Positions 7,169-14,777 of a DNA stretch of 19,398 bases are shown here, piece by piece; position 1 is the first letter of the stretch; each line of letters starts with the position of its first letter. The stretch covers positions 1 to 19,398 of the forward strand of contig CAIMPQ010000129.1 in assembly GCA_903843315.1 (NCBI GenBank), written 5' to 3'. The notes below the pieces were generated by a model, which saw only the letters and a program-made list of their open reading frames with translations, did no database searches and was not told the origin of the DNA. This DNA comes from an uncultured beta proteobacterium (GTDB lineage: Bacteria; Pseudomonadota; Gammaproteobacteria; Burkholderiales; Burkholderiaceae). The position numbers and the translations under genes were made by a program.

Positions 7169-7720
7169 ATGAATCAAGAAAAAAATAGTAATGAAAAAAG
7201 GATTGATAATTCAGGAGCCATTGAAAAAGGCTTGGAAAAATTTATATTCAATAGTAGATGGATCTTAACCATCTTCTATGTTTTTTTGGTTTTAGCTTTA
7301 GCTATCCTCGCTATTAAGTTTTTACAGGAATTCGCGCATTTCAGCTTATCTTTCTGGGATGCTTCTGAGGCTGAGCTTTTATCCGGTATATTGGGCCTAG
7401 TTGATAAGACACTCCTTGCTAATTTATTAATATTAGTAATCTTTTCTGGATATGAAAACTTTGTTTCAATTATTGGTGCCGCAAAAGATAGCGATGATCG
7501 GCCAAGCTGGATGGGTGAGGTGGATTTTGCAGGACTTAAACTGAAATTAATTGGATCTATTGTTGCTCTATCCGGGATTAATCTTTTAGCGGCCTTTTTG
7601 GAAATTTCCACTACAAACAAAGAGAACTTAGGTTGGATGATTGGAATTCATCTTGTATTCGTTATTACCGCTGTATTATTCGCACTCTCTGAACGCATCA
7701 TGATTCATTACAAAAAATAA
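7169..7720 (+). CDS. YqhA/UPF0114 family inner-membrane protein
   Basis: The 183-residue protein closely follows E. coli YqhA in layout. It has the N-terminal SRWILTIFYVFL membrane segment, the KFLQEFAHF stretch, LLSGILGLVDKTLLANLLILVIFSGYENFV (split here by the family signature VDKTLLANLL and FSGYENFVS), then a loop with PSWMG, and two more segments (IGSIVALSGINLLAAFLE and the HLVFVITAVLFAL region). That gives four predicted membrane helices. The biochemical role of the family is not established. The ribosome site AAGGA at about 7160-7164 supports the ATG. The gene ends in a strong terminator. Its base composition is more AT-rich than neighbouring housekeeping genes, which is common for small membrane proteins and not by itself a sign of transfer. 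Confidence 0.88.
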   Translation: MNQEKNSNEKRIDNSGAIEKGLEKFIFNSRWILTIFYVFLVLALAILAIKFLQEFAHFSLSFWDASEAELLSGILGLVDKTLLANLLILVIFSGYENFVSIIGAAKDSDDRPSWMGEVDFAGLKLKLIGSIVALSGINLLAAFLEISTTNKENLGWMIGIHLVFVITAVLFALSERIMIHYKK

Positions 7721-7757
7721 TCTAGCATTTTAGTCAGCGTCTGCCAGCAATAAAATC

Positions 7758-7794
7758 AACGGCTTAGGAATATCCCCCTAAGCCGTTTTAATTT
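7758..7794 (+). terminator. Intrinsic terminator after the yqhA-like gene
   Basis: The 11-bp perfect stem AACGGCTTAGG (7758-7768) and CCTAAGCCGTT (7777-7787) encloses an 8-base loop and is followed by TTTTAATTT. It ends the yqhA-like transcript 37 bases after the stop codon. Confidence 0.85.
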
Positions 7795-7800
7795 GCGTGA

Positions 7801-7884
7801 GACACAGTGGGTGGCCAAGATGCCTAGATTTTCCACAGCAACTGCCCAAGATATGTGGGTTAACCCTAAGTTGCTGATTGTGTC
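7801..7884. other. Nested inverted repeats in the intergenic region (possible structured RNA or operator)
   Basis: Between a terminator and an FNR-type box lie three nested symmetries: GACACA (7801-7806) with TGTGTC (7879-7884), CAGCAACT (7836-7843) with AGTTGCTG (7869-7876), and the self-palindrome GGGTTAACCC (7857-7866) inside. No coding frame is supported here. Strand and function are unknown. Confidence 0.35.
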
Positions 7885-7895
7885 AGTATTGTCAT

Positions 7896-7909
7896 TTGAT
7901 TGATATCAA
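7896..7909 (+). promoter_or_regulatory. FNR-type palindrome upstream of the 102-residue gene
   Basis: TTGATTGATATCAA is a perfect match to the FNR/ANR consensus TTGAT-N4-ATCAA. Its centre is about 72 bases before the ATG at 7975. A TATAGC hexamer (7926-7931) and TAATAG (7946-7951) are possible -10 elements downstream. The inner TTGATATCAA is itself palindromic, so another dimeric regulator remains possible. Confidence 0.5.
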
Positions 7910-7974
7910 CCTTAAGTAGTATCAATATAGCTAATTGCAATTGTGTAATAGCTTTCACGATGAAGGAAAACGAA

Positions 7975-8283
7975 ATGGCACATGTTGGACATAGTTGGTT
8001 AAAAACTAATCCTGGAAGTTACCAGAAAGTATGTGATCGTTACCATCAATTTGCTTCAGAGGTTTTGGCTCATAATGCAGATCTTCATGATGTCATTATT
8101 GTTGGCAATCAAGCACAAAATACCATTGAAGGTTTTGGTATATGGGAAAACGCAGCTCATGCTGCATCCTTAGAAGACACTCAAGATTTTGCAGCCTTTA
8201 TGGCAGATGTTGCTAATGATTTAGCTGAACCATATCATCGCAATGATTTGGTTTTACTGTATCGCATGAATCCTAAGTCTTAA
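7975..8283 (+). CDS. Small protein of unknown function (102 residues)
   Basis: I do not recognise this protein with certainty. It begins MAHVGHSWLK and is soluble, rich in His, Asn and aromatic residues, with no signal peptide or membrane segment. The alternation of strands (DVIIVGN, IEGFGIWEN, DLVLLYRM) with helices (YQKVCDRYHQFASEVLA and DFAAFMADVANDLA) resembles a ferredoxin-like dimeric alpha/beta-barrel fold, such as ABM-type domains; this is only a structural guess. The start at 7975 is chosen because AAGGA at 7963-7967 is seven bases before it. The frame stays open to 7900 (TTG) and an ATG at 7960 also exists, but 7900 falls inside the FNR-type box. It is a monocistronic unit with its own terminator. 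Confidence 0.75.
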   Translation: MAHVGHSWLKTNPGSYQKVCDRYHQFASEVLAHNADLHDVIIVGNQAQNTIEGFGIWENAAHAASLEDTQDFAAFMADVANDLAEPYHRNDLVLLYRMNPKS

Positions 8284-8310
8284 AATATTTTTTTACTTTA
8301 TTAAGTACAG

Positions 8311-8336
8311 ACCCGCTTTCGAGCGGGTTTTGTCTT
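8311..8336 (+). terminator. Intrinsic terminator between convergent genes
   Basis: The stem ACCCGCT (8311-8317) and AGCGGGT (8322-8328) has a TTCG loop, followed by TTTTGTCTTT. It serves the plus-strand small gene. Read on the minus strand, no T-run follows the hairpin, so it is at best a poor terminator for prlC, which ends at 8349. Confidence 0.8.
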
Positions 8337-8348
8337 TACGGTTTTTAT

Positions 8349-10472
8349 TTAAGCCAGTCCACCATGTCTTAGCAGAGCATCAATACTAGGCTCTCTTCCA
8401 CGGAAGGCTTTGAAGGACTCCGCTGCAGGACGACTGCCTCCGACTTCTAGAATCTCTTCACGGTAACGGGTTCCCGTTTTGGCATCTAGCACGCTACCAG
8501 TCAGCTTTGCGGCCTCTTCAAATGCGGAGTAAGCATCAGCAGAGAGAACCTCTGCCCATTTGTAACTGTAATAACCAGCTGCATAGCCACCAGCAAAGAT
8601 ATGGCTAAAGGTATTAATCCAACGAGAGATCTCAGGCTGGTGGATAACATTAAATTCATCCGCAATTTCTCGGGAAACATCCAATACGGCATGACCCTTG
8701 GCATTGTTTGCATCAAAGTTGGAGTGCAATCTCCAATCTGTTAATGACATTACAATTTGGCGTAATGTCATATAGCCATTTTGGAAATTCTTGGCAGCAA
8801 GAATTTTTTCAAATAACTCACGCGGTAAAGGTTTCCCTGTTTCCACATGGTCAGTCATTTTCTCGAGTACCTCCCATTCCCAACAGAAGTTTTCCATAAA
8901 TTGACTTGGCAATTCCACGGCGTCCCATTCAACACCATTGATGCCTGAGACACCTAAAGCGCCTACTTGTGTGAGGAGGTGATGTAAGCCATGACCACTT
9001 TCATGGAAGAGAGTGATGACATCATCATGAGTAATGGTGGGTTGACGCAATATGCCATCTACTTTTACTGGCGGCGCAAAGTTGCAAACCAGATAGGCCA
9101 CTGGCACCTGGATCTCACCATTGGAAAGCACTCTACGACCGCGGGCATCATCCATCCAAGCCCCACCACGCTTACCAGGGCGGGCATAAGGGTCTAAATA
9201 AAAATACGCCACGATATTCCCTTTGGCATTACTGACTGAAAATGATTGCACATCAGCATGCCAGGTTGGCAAATCGGCAGCTGCAATCTTGACACCAAAC
9301 AGTGTCTGAATCACTTGAAATAAGCCATCCAATACTTTGGGTAAAGGAAAGTACTGCTTGAGTTCATTTTCTGAAAATGAATAGCGCTCTTGTTTGAGTC
9401 TTTCAGAGACAAACGGAACATCCCAGGGTTCTAAGCCATCTGCAAGTCCTAGATTAGATTTTCCAAACGCGCAGAGCTCTATCCAATCCTTTTTAGCAAA
9501 TGGTTTCGCTTTAATTGCAAAATGACTCAAGAAGCCATCTACCTCCTCTACGTTATTAGCCATTTTGGGAGCTAAGCTTAAGGCTGCAAAATTAGCAAAG
9601 CCCAGCATGCGTGCCTCTTCGTCGCGTAGTCGTAATTGATCCAACATATTTTGGGTGTTATCCCAGGCAATATTTCCTTTGGCGTATTGTGGTGCTAATT
9701 CTGAAGAGCGCGTGACGTAGGCTTCATACATCAAGCGGCGCAAGGCGCGATTTTCAGAATATTGCATTACTGGGTAGTAAGAGGGGAAGTGCAGGGTAAA
9801 TGCCCAACCTTCTAGGCCTTTCTGCTTGGCAGTGTCTGCCGCTGCAGCTAAAGCATCTTCTGGCAAGCCCACTAGCTCAGATTCATTCGTAATTAGGTGA
9901 ACAAATCCATCGGTAGCATCTAAGACATGATCTGAAAATGCCTTACCCAATGTCGCTTGCTCATCCTGAATTTGTGCAAAGCGAGGCTTGTCAGCGTCAC
10001 TTAATTCGGCGCCACCCAAACGAAAATCTCGTAGGGAGTTTTCAACGACTTTTTGCTGTGCACGATTCAACTTTCCAAACTCAGCACTATTCTTCAGTTC
10101 TTTAAACTTTTGATAGAGCGCTAAGTTTTGCCCAAGTCCGGAAAAGAACGCAGTGACTCCAGGAAGCATCTCTCCATAGGCAGCACGCAACTCTGGCGTA
10201 TCTGCTACGCTATTGAGGTGAGAGATGACACCCCAAGATCTACCAAGGGACTCGGTTACATCTTCTAAAGGTTCAGCAAGCTTATCCCAGCTTGAAGGAG
10301 TGTTGGGACTGGTGGCAATATCCACAGCGTCTTGCGCGTGCTTTAGTAAGAACTCAATCGCAGGAGAAATATGCTCCGGCTTCACTTCTGAGTAAGCAGC
10401 AATGCCACGACCAAAAGTCAGTAGAGGGTTATTTTGAAGTGCAGGGGGTAAGACAAAGAGGGATGTAGTCAT
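8349..10472 (-). CDS. prlC: Oligopeptidase A (M3 family metallopeptidase)
   Basis: This is a cytoplasmic zinc peptidase that degrades short peptides, including cleaved signal peptides. The 707 residues are slightly longer than E. coli OpdA/PrlC. The zinc motif HESGH is at residues 490-494 (FHESGHGLHHLLTQ), with the third ligand region in ELPSQFMENF shortly after. The C-terminal FAGGYAAGYYSYKWAEVLSAD stretch (here cut to its key part GYYSYKWAE) is typical of M3A enzymes. The ATG at 10472 has only AGAGGG almost touching it, so initiation may rely on coupling to folD, whose stop is 19 bases upstream. It is the last gene of the minus-strand group. Confidence 0.95.
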   Translation of the reverse strand: MTTSLFVLPPALQNNPLLTFGRGIAAYSEVKPEHISPAIEFLLKHAQDAVDIATSPNTPSSWDKLAEPLEDVTESLGRSWGVISHLNSVADTPELRAAYGEMLPGVTAFFSGLGQNLALYQKFKELKNSAEFGKLNRAQQKVVENSLRDFRLGGAELSDADKPRFAQIQDEQATLGKAFSDHVLDATDGFVHLITNESELVGLPEDALAAAADTAKQKGLEGWAFTLHFPSYYPVMQYSENRALRRLMYEAYVTRSSELAPQYAKGNIAWDNTQNMLDQLRLRDEEARMLGFANFAALSLAPKMANNVEEVDGFLSHFAIKAKPFAKKDWIELCAFGKSNLGLADGLEPWDVPFVSERLKQERYSFSENELKQYFPLPKVLDGLFQVIQTLFGVKIAAADLPTWHADVQSFSVSNAKGNIVAYFYLDPYARPGKRGGAWMDDARGRRVLSNGEIQVPVAYLVCNFAPPVKVDGILRQPTITHDDVITLFHESGHGLHHLLTQVGALGVSGINGVEWDAVELPSQFMENFCWEWEVLEKMTDHVETGKPLPRELFEKILAAKNFQNGYMTLRQIVMSLTDWRLHSNFDANNAKGHAVLDVSREIADEFNVIHQPEISRWINTFSHIFAGGYAAGYYSYKWAEVLSADAYSAFEEAAKLTGSVLDAKTGTRYREEILEVGGSRPAAESFKAFRGREPSIDALLRHGGLA

Positions 10473-10491
10473 ACCCTCTAGCTTAATGGAT

Positions 10492-11346
10492 CTAAGGCTT
10501 AGCTGCTTTTTCCGCGGCCTCTAAAGTATTCATGAGCAGCATGGTTATTGTCATGGGGCCTACGCCACCAGGGACAGGGGTAATCCAGCCGGCAATATAT
10601 TTGGCGGCATCAAAATCCACATCACCACAAAGCTTGCCGTCAGGCATGCGATTGATACCAACGTCAATGACTACTGCGCCATTTTTCACCATGTCGCCAG
10701 AAATCATCTTGGGTTTGCCAGTGGCCACTACCAAAATGTCCGCATCTTTGGTGTGATGGGCTAAATCACGGGTCTTACTATTACATATAGTGACCGTTGC
10801 GCCTGCCTGTAGCAGAAGCATCGCCATTGGCTTGCCCACAATATTAGAGGCACCAACAATCACTGCGCGTGCACCTCGAATGGGGTAATCAATACTTTCC
10901 AGAATCTTCATGCAGCCATAAGGCGTACAAGGCTTGAATTCGGGTTGGCCAACCATCAAGGCACCAGCATTGGCAACGTGGAAGCCATCAACATCTTTTT
11001 CAGGAGCGATGGCTTCAAGTACGCGCTCAGAGGCAATATGTTCTGGCAACGGGAGTTGTACCAAAATGCCATGGATCGATGGATCGGCATTGAGGGTGGC
11101 AATACGGGCCAGCAACTCTTCTTCGCCCAGTTCAGCAGAGTAGCGCTCTAGTACAGAATGAAAACCAACCTCTTCACACGCTTTGACTTTATTGCGGACA
11201 TACACTTGACTAGCAGGATTTTCACCAACCACGATGACTGCTAGACCAGGCCTCACTCCCTTGGCAGTAACAATCGCACCTCGGGCTGCTATTTCAGCAC
11301 GAAGTTTTTTTGAGAGCGCGTTACCGTCAAGTAGTTGGGCAGGCAT
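10492..11346 (-). CDS. folD: Bifunctional methylenetetrahydrofolate dehydrogenase/cyclohydrolase
   Basis: FolD converts 5,10-methylene-THF to 10-formyl-THF (NADP-dependent oxidation, then ring hydrolysis), feeding purine and formyl-Met synthesis. The 284 residues match the family. Motifs: GENPASQVYVRNKVKACEE with the catalytic lysine, ILVQLPLPEHI, KDVDGFHVANAG, PCTPYGCMKILE, the nucleotide-binding loop VIVGASNIVGKPMAMLL, VIDVGINRM, and the C-terminal PVPGGVGPMTITMLL. No clear ribosome site precedes the ATG. The gene lies 30 bases after the response regulator and 19 bases before prlC on the same strand, suggesting one transcript. Confidence 0.97.
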   Translation of the reverse strand: MPAQLLDGNALSKKLRAEIAARGAIVTAKGVRPGLAVIVVGENPASQVYVRNKVKACEEVGFHSVLERYSAELGEEELLARIATLNADPSIHGILVQLPLPEHIASERVLEAIAPEKDVDGFHVANAGALMVGQPEFKPCTPYGCMKILESIDYPIRGARAVIVGASNIVGKPMAMLLLQAGATVTICNSKTRDLAHHTKDADILVVATGKPKMISGDMVKNGAVVIDVGINRMPDGKLCGDVDFDAAKYIAGWITPVPGGVGPMTITMLLMNTLEAAEKAAKP

Positions 11347-11376
11347 TGCAAGTGTATTGATTGGATTAACTGCGGG

Positions 11377-12036
11377 TTAATTAGGCTGAGGATCTGATAA
11401 GGCCAGGCGGAGCAGATCAGCTACGGTATTGACGTTGAGCTTTTCCATAATGTTGGCACGGTGGGCTTCGACTGTCTTAATAGAAATACCAAGATCGTCA
11501 GCAATTTGCTTATTCAGACGACCGGCAACAATTCTTTCCAATACTTGACGCTCACGACCAGTGAGTTTGCTCAGCAAACTTTGGGTAATTTTTCTTTGGC
11601 TAGCTTGAGAGTAATCAACACGCGCTTTAGCAAACATGCGATCGACTAAGCTGCACAGGTCATTTTCTTTAAAAGGCTTCTCAATAAAATCGACTGCGCC
11701 ACGTTTCATTGTGGAGACTGCCATGGAGACATCACCATGACCAGTAATGAATGCCACTGGCATAGGAAAGTTTTCACTAATTAAGCGCTCTTGTAATTCT
11801 AGACCTGACATACCTGGCATACGTACATCCAAGATCGCGCAAGAGATAGTTGTTTTATCTGTGCTCTGTAAAGATTGTAAGAAGCGTTCCGCGCTTGCAT
11901 GGCAGCGAACAACGTAGCCATTGCTTTCTAAAAGCCAAGTGAGGGAATCACGAACCGCCTCGTCGTCATCAACGACGTAAATAACTTCGGCTTGATTAGG
12001 TTTTGTAGCAGGGCTTAAGCTCATATTCAATCTCAT
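11377..12036 (-). CDS. FixJ-family response regulator (receiver plus LuxR-type HTH)
   Basis: The receiver domain starts at EVIYVVDDDEAVRDSL, with phospho-acceptor Asp in AILDVRMPGMSG (residue 70 counted from the ATG at 12036), the ITGHGD switch region and the FIEKPF lysine. After a short linker comes a LuxR/GerE helix-turn-helix (LTGRERQVLERIVAG, NKQIADDLGISIKTVEAHR). It is the likely partner of the histidine kinase just upstream. The frame can begin at a TTG at 12048, eight bases after the kinase stop. I prefer the ATG at 12036 (GGA eight bases before it), and ATG 12024 is also possible. Targets are unknown; the divergent aceEF operon is a candidate. Confidence 0.92.
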   Translation of the reverse strand: MRLNMSLSPATKPNQAEVIYVVDDDEAVRDSLTWLLESNGYVVRCHASAERFLQSLQSTDKTTISCAILDVRMPGMSGLELQERLISENFPMPVAFITGHGDVSMAVSTMKRGAVDFIEKPFKENDLCSLVDRMFAKARVDYSQASQRKITQSLLSKLTGRERQVLERIVAGRLNKQIADDLGISIKTVEAHRANIMEKLNVNTVADLLRLALSDPQPN

Positions 12037-12056
12037 TAGGTGATCCAAAAATACCG

Positions 12057-14573
12057 CTATTCAACTCTTGCCTTGGAATCCGGGGATTCTAGGGGTAAGA
12101 GTATTGTAAAGGTGCAGCCAGTCAGTTTGGTCTGTTCTGAGTCCATGATATTGGAAGCCCATAGTCTGCCATGGTGGGATTCGATTACGGAACGGCAAAT
12201 ATTGAGGCCCATGCCCATGCCATCGGATTTGGTGCTGAAAAACGGCTCAAACATACGCTCAATTACGGCAACTGGAATACCTCCCCCAGCATCCGTTACC
12301 CGAATCCGGAGCATGGCCGGGAAGGTGCTCGTATCCAGATCTGCACTAATTTTGACGGGAGGGGCCGACCAACGTGAAGAAAGGGGGTAGGCTTCTCGCA
12401 CACTATCGAGGGCATTTTTCAGTAAATTGACCAAAACTTGCAAAATAAGAACAGGGTCTATGTTGATCTCAGGAAGATTTTCTGCGAGATCGGAGGTGAT
12501 ACTTAAGCGATGACGATGGGCCTCAATTTCAACAAGACCTACGGCATCGTTAATGATTTCAGTGATGCTCACAGACTTGCGTTGCGGCTCACTCCGTTTC
12601 ACAAATCCCCTAATCCGTTGAATGATGGTGGCAGCTCGATGGGCTTGCTCAGATGCTTTTTCCAGGGCTGGGAGAATTTCTTTATTGAGAGCGGGATCAA
12701 TATGACCATCTAGGCGTTTAGCAACCCCCATGCAGTAATTGGAGATTGCCGAGAGAGGCTGATTTAATTCATGAGCGAGCGACGATGCCATTTCACCCAT
12801 CGTCGTTAAGCGACTCGTAAATTGCATGCGCTCTTCTTGTTGGCGGGACAATTCATCAGCCTCTTTACGCATGGTGATATCGGTTGCAATTAACAATTGC
12901 GCCAGATGGCCATCAACCCAGGGTATGAATCGACGTCGCACCTCATACCACTTATTACCGTCTTCTAATTGGATTTCTTCAGATTCAGACTCTTGATACA
13001 AGAACGGAGTAGGGATGCCAGGTGGCGAATCCTGTAGGTCTTCGGCGAGATCGTGCAGGGTCTCAAGGTTATTGCTGTCCCCAGCTAATTTGAAATGGCC
13101 TTTTGAATCGTCACCAAAATTCTCGCGATAAAAACGGTTGGCAAACAATAGCGCATCAGTTTCAAGGTCGACCACGGATACTGCGGCATCCAATCCTTCG
13201 AGCACAGTAATAAAGCGTTCTTGGGAGGCAGCTAATTCCTCCCGAATTTTTTTCGGTTCTGAGATATCAATTAATGAGGTAACCCAACCCGTTTGCTTAC
13301 CTTTTTCATTAATGAGTGGGGCAATGAAGGTACGAGTTTGAATCTGTGAGCCATCGCGGCGCAGAATGACCCCTTCAATTCCCGTTTTAGATATCACTTC
13401 TGACTTCAAGGCACGATTCATTTTCTCAGCTAGCTCCTCGCGTCTGGCATCGGGCCAGAACGGGAAAGGAGGTGTTAGGCCAACCAGCTCTTTTGCTGAC
13501 CAGCCGGTCATCTCGCAAAATGCCCGGTTCACATAAGTAATGCGTTTTTGCATGTCATGTGCCCGAATCCCAATAGGCGTGGAATTCTCCATGGCACTTC
13601 TAAAGCTGGTTTCAGTACGCAGATTGGCCTCTGCTTCTTGACGCACTTGCATTTGTTTTAAAACAGACCACAAGCTCCAGATGACGAAAGCACATAAACC
13701 AATCACCACCCCAATTAACATGCGGAATGTGAGGTTAGTTGGGGGCGGGTATGTATCAATACGTAATGTGAGGTTTGGGCTAAGTACACCAATATCTAGG
13801 CTAGTTTGATTACTAAAGGCGCGTTTAGGTATGCCACGATCCGAAGACATGGCCAGCACCTTTTCATTGTCAGCTAATAACGTGAAGCGGTAATGGGCTT
13901 TGAGCTCTGCTGGCACAACCTCCAAAACTCCTTGGGCGGTATACAAGGCGGCCAAATAACCCACGATTTCTCCCCCAACGAAATTGGGTACTACTTGCCA
14001 AAAGACGACCTTTCTTTCATTCGCTAGCGGATCATCATCTAAGGAATTTAAGGAAATGAACTGACTAAATGCTGCACGACTTGTAACACGACTTAATTCA
14101 ACAGTGCTCGCAAGCCCTTCATTGGTGAGTTGATCATTTAGATTTTTCCGACTGGAGTCTGCTTTGGCGTTACTTAGTGGCGCTGTCCACAGGTATTGGA
14201 TTTTTTCATTTAACGAAATAATTTTGATAATTTCATGATTATTCCGAACGAGGTCATTAGCCTGCTCATATGCGATTTGTTTTAACTTGATTTGATCTTC
14301 ACTCGCAGCGATTTCACGGTTAATCGTTGTAAGCGCATCTAGATTATTAGCAAAGCGCAATTGAATGCGCTGCTTTGCAAATGACAGCTCTCTAAATAGA
14401 GCAGACTCCTGTTGGGTCTTTTCCTGCAAATGGAGTGTGCCTAAGATGACCCCCATCACGGATGTGAAAAGAACGATTGCTAACAGGGGCGTGTATACGA
14501 GTCTAAATCCCCGTATTTTTCGGAGCCATTTAAATGGACTGAGGAGTAAGCTAAATAAAGCCGAAAATTTCAT
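12057..14573 (-). CDS. Membrane PAS-domain sensor histidine kinase (FixL/DctB-like)
   Basis: The 838-residue kinase has a basic N-terminus, a membrane helix at about residues 25-47, a roughly 230-residue extracytoplasmic sensor region of unassigned type, and a second helix near 281-303. Two PAS domains follow (about 320-435 and 448-560); the first contains ITYVNRAFCEMTGW. The transmitter has phospho-acceptor His-601 in LAHELNQPLSAISNY, the N-box LVNLLKNALDSV, DAGGGIP, FEPFFSTK and GMGMGLNICRS. The HELNQPL type of H-box is typical of FixL and DctB kinases. The ligand is unknown and no haem-binding evidence was found. An in-frame stop lies just upstream of the ATG, fixing the start at or after 14573, although no clear ribosome site is visible. 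It heads the group with the FixJ-like regulator, folD and prlC. Confidence 0.93.
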   Translation of the reverse strand: MKFSALFSLLLSPFKWLRKIRGFRLVYTPLLAIVLFTSVMGVILGTLHLQEKTQQESALFRELSFAKQRIQLRFANNLDALTTINREIAASEDQIKLKQIAYEQANDLVRNNHEIIKIISLNEKIQYLWTAPLSNAKADSSRKNLNDQLTNEGLASTVELSRVTSRAAFSQFISLNSLDDDPLANERKVVFWQVVPNFVGGEIVGYLAALYTAQGVLEVVPAELKAHYRFTLLADNEKVLAMSSDRGIPKRAFSNQTSLDIGVLSPNLTLRIDTYPPPTNLTFRMLIGVVIGLCAFVIWSLWSVLKQMQVRQEAEANLRTETSFRSAMENSTPIGIRAHDMQKRITYVNRAFCEMTGWSAKELVGLTPPFPFWPDARREELAEKMNRALKSEVISKTGIEGVILRRDGSQIQTRTFIAPLINEKGKQTGWVTSLIDISEPKKIREELAASQERFITVLEGLDAAVSVVDLETDALLFANRFYRENFGDDSKGHFKLAGDSNNLETLHDLAEDLQDSPPGIPTPFLYQESESEEIQLEDGNKWYEVRRRFIPWVDGHLAQLLIATDITMRKEADELSRQQEERMQFTSRLTTMGEMASSLAHELNQPLSAISNYCMGVAKRLDGHIDPALNKEILPALEKASEQAHRAATIIQRIRGFVKRSEPQRKSVSITEIINDAVGLVEIEAHRHRLSITSDLAENLPEINIDPVLILQVLVNLLKNALDSVREAYPLSSRWSAPPVKISADLDTSTFPAMLRIRVTDAGGGIPVAVIERMFEPFFSTKSDGMGMGLNICRSVIESHHGRLWASNIMDSEQTKLTGCTFTILLPLESPDSKARVE

Positions 14574-14658
14574 GAATGAGGGTCATTTTGCCTTATTAAA
14601 GCGTAGAAATCCCATTTTAGGCGCCCATCCTCAGTAAATCTTGCATCGCAATAAAATA

Positions 14659-14689
14659 CCACATTATGAGAAATACTATCATTATGTGG
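14659..14689. repeat. CATTATG direct repeats within a CCACAT/ATGTGG inverted repeat, candidate operator
   Basis: CATTATG occurs at 14662-14668 and 14680-14686, 18 bp apart. The outer bases form an inverted repeat CCACAT (14659-14664) and ATGTGG (14684-14689). It lies between the kinase and aceE starts, just upstream of the candidate aceE promoter, a suitable place for a regulator acting on both directions. Confidence 0.35.
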
Positions 14690-14692
14690 AAA
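14663..14692 (-). promoter_or_regulatory. Candidate sigma-70 promoter of the kinase-regulator-folD-prlC group
   Basis: On the minus strand TTTCCA (14692-14687) and CATAAT (14668-14663) are 18 bases apart, four and five matches to the -35 and -10 consensus. Transcription would start near 14656, leaving a leader of about 80 bases. This is the best candidate in the divergent region, but the -35 is weak. Confidence 0.3.
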
Positions 14693-14697
14693 ATTGC

Positions 14698-14726
14698 TTG
14701 TTTACACCCATATACCTTCCTAGAAT
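14698..14726 (+). promoter_or_regulatory. Candidate sigma-70 promoter of aceE
   Basis: TTGTTT (14698-14703) and TAGAAT (14721-14726) are separated by 17 bases. The -10 has five of six consensus matches; the -35 only three. TTTACA (14701-14706) is a better -35 by sequence but its spacing is only 14. Transcription would start near 14733, about 45 bases before aceE. Confidence 0.4.
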
Positions 14727-14777
14727 ATTACCTATAGAGTTAATTACTAATAATGATTTACATATTGGAGACAAGTT

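Noticed and set aside
7276..7620. Minus-strand open frame of 114 codons opposite the yqhA-like gene
   Set aside because: It lies entirely opposite a recognised conserved gene, has no ribosome site or recognisable motif, and is best explained as a shadow.
7900..7974. Longer form of the 102-residue protein starting at TTG 7900 or ATG 7960
   Set aside because: TTG 7900 falls inside the FNR-type box and has no ribosome site, whereas ATG 7975 has AAGGA at ideal spacing; ATG 7960 overlaps that ribosome site.
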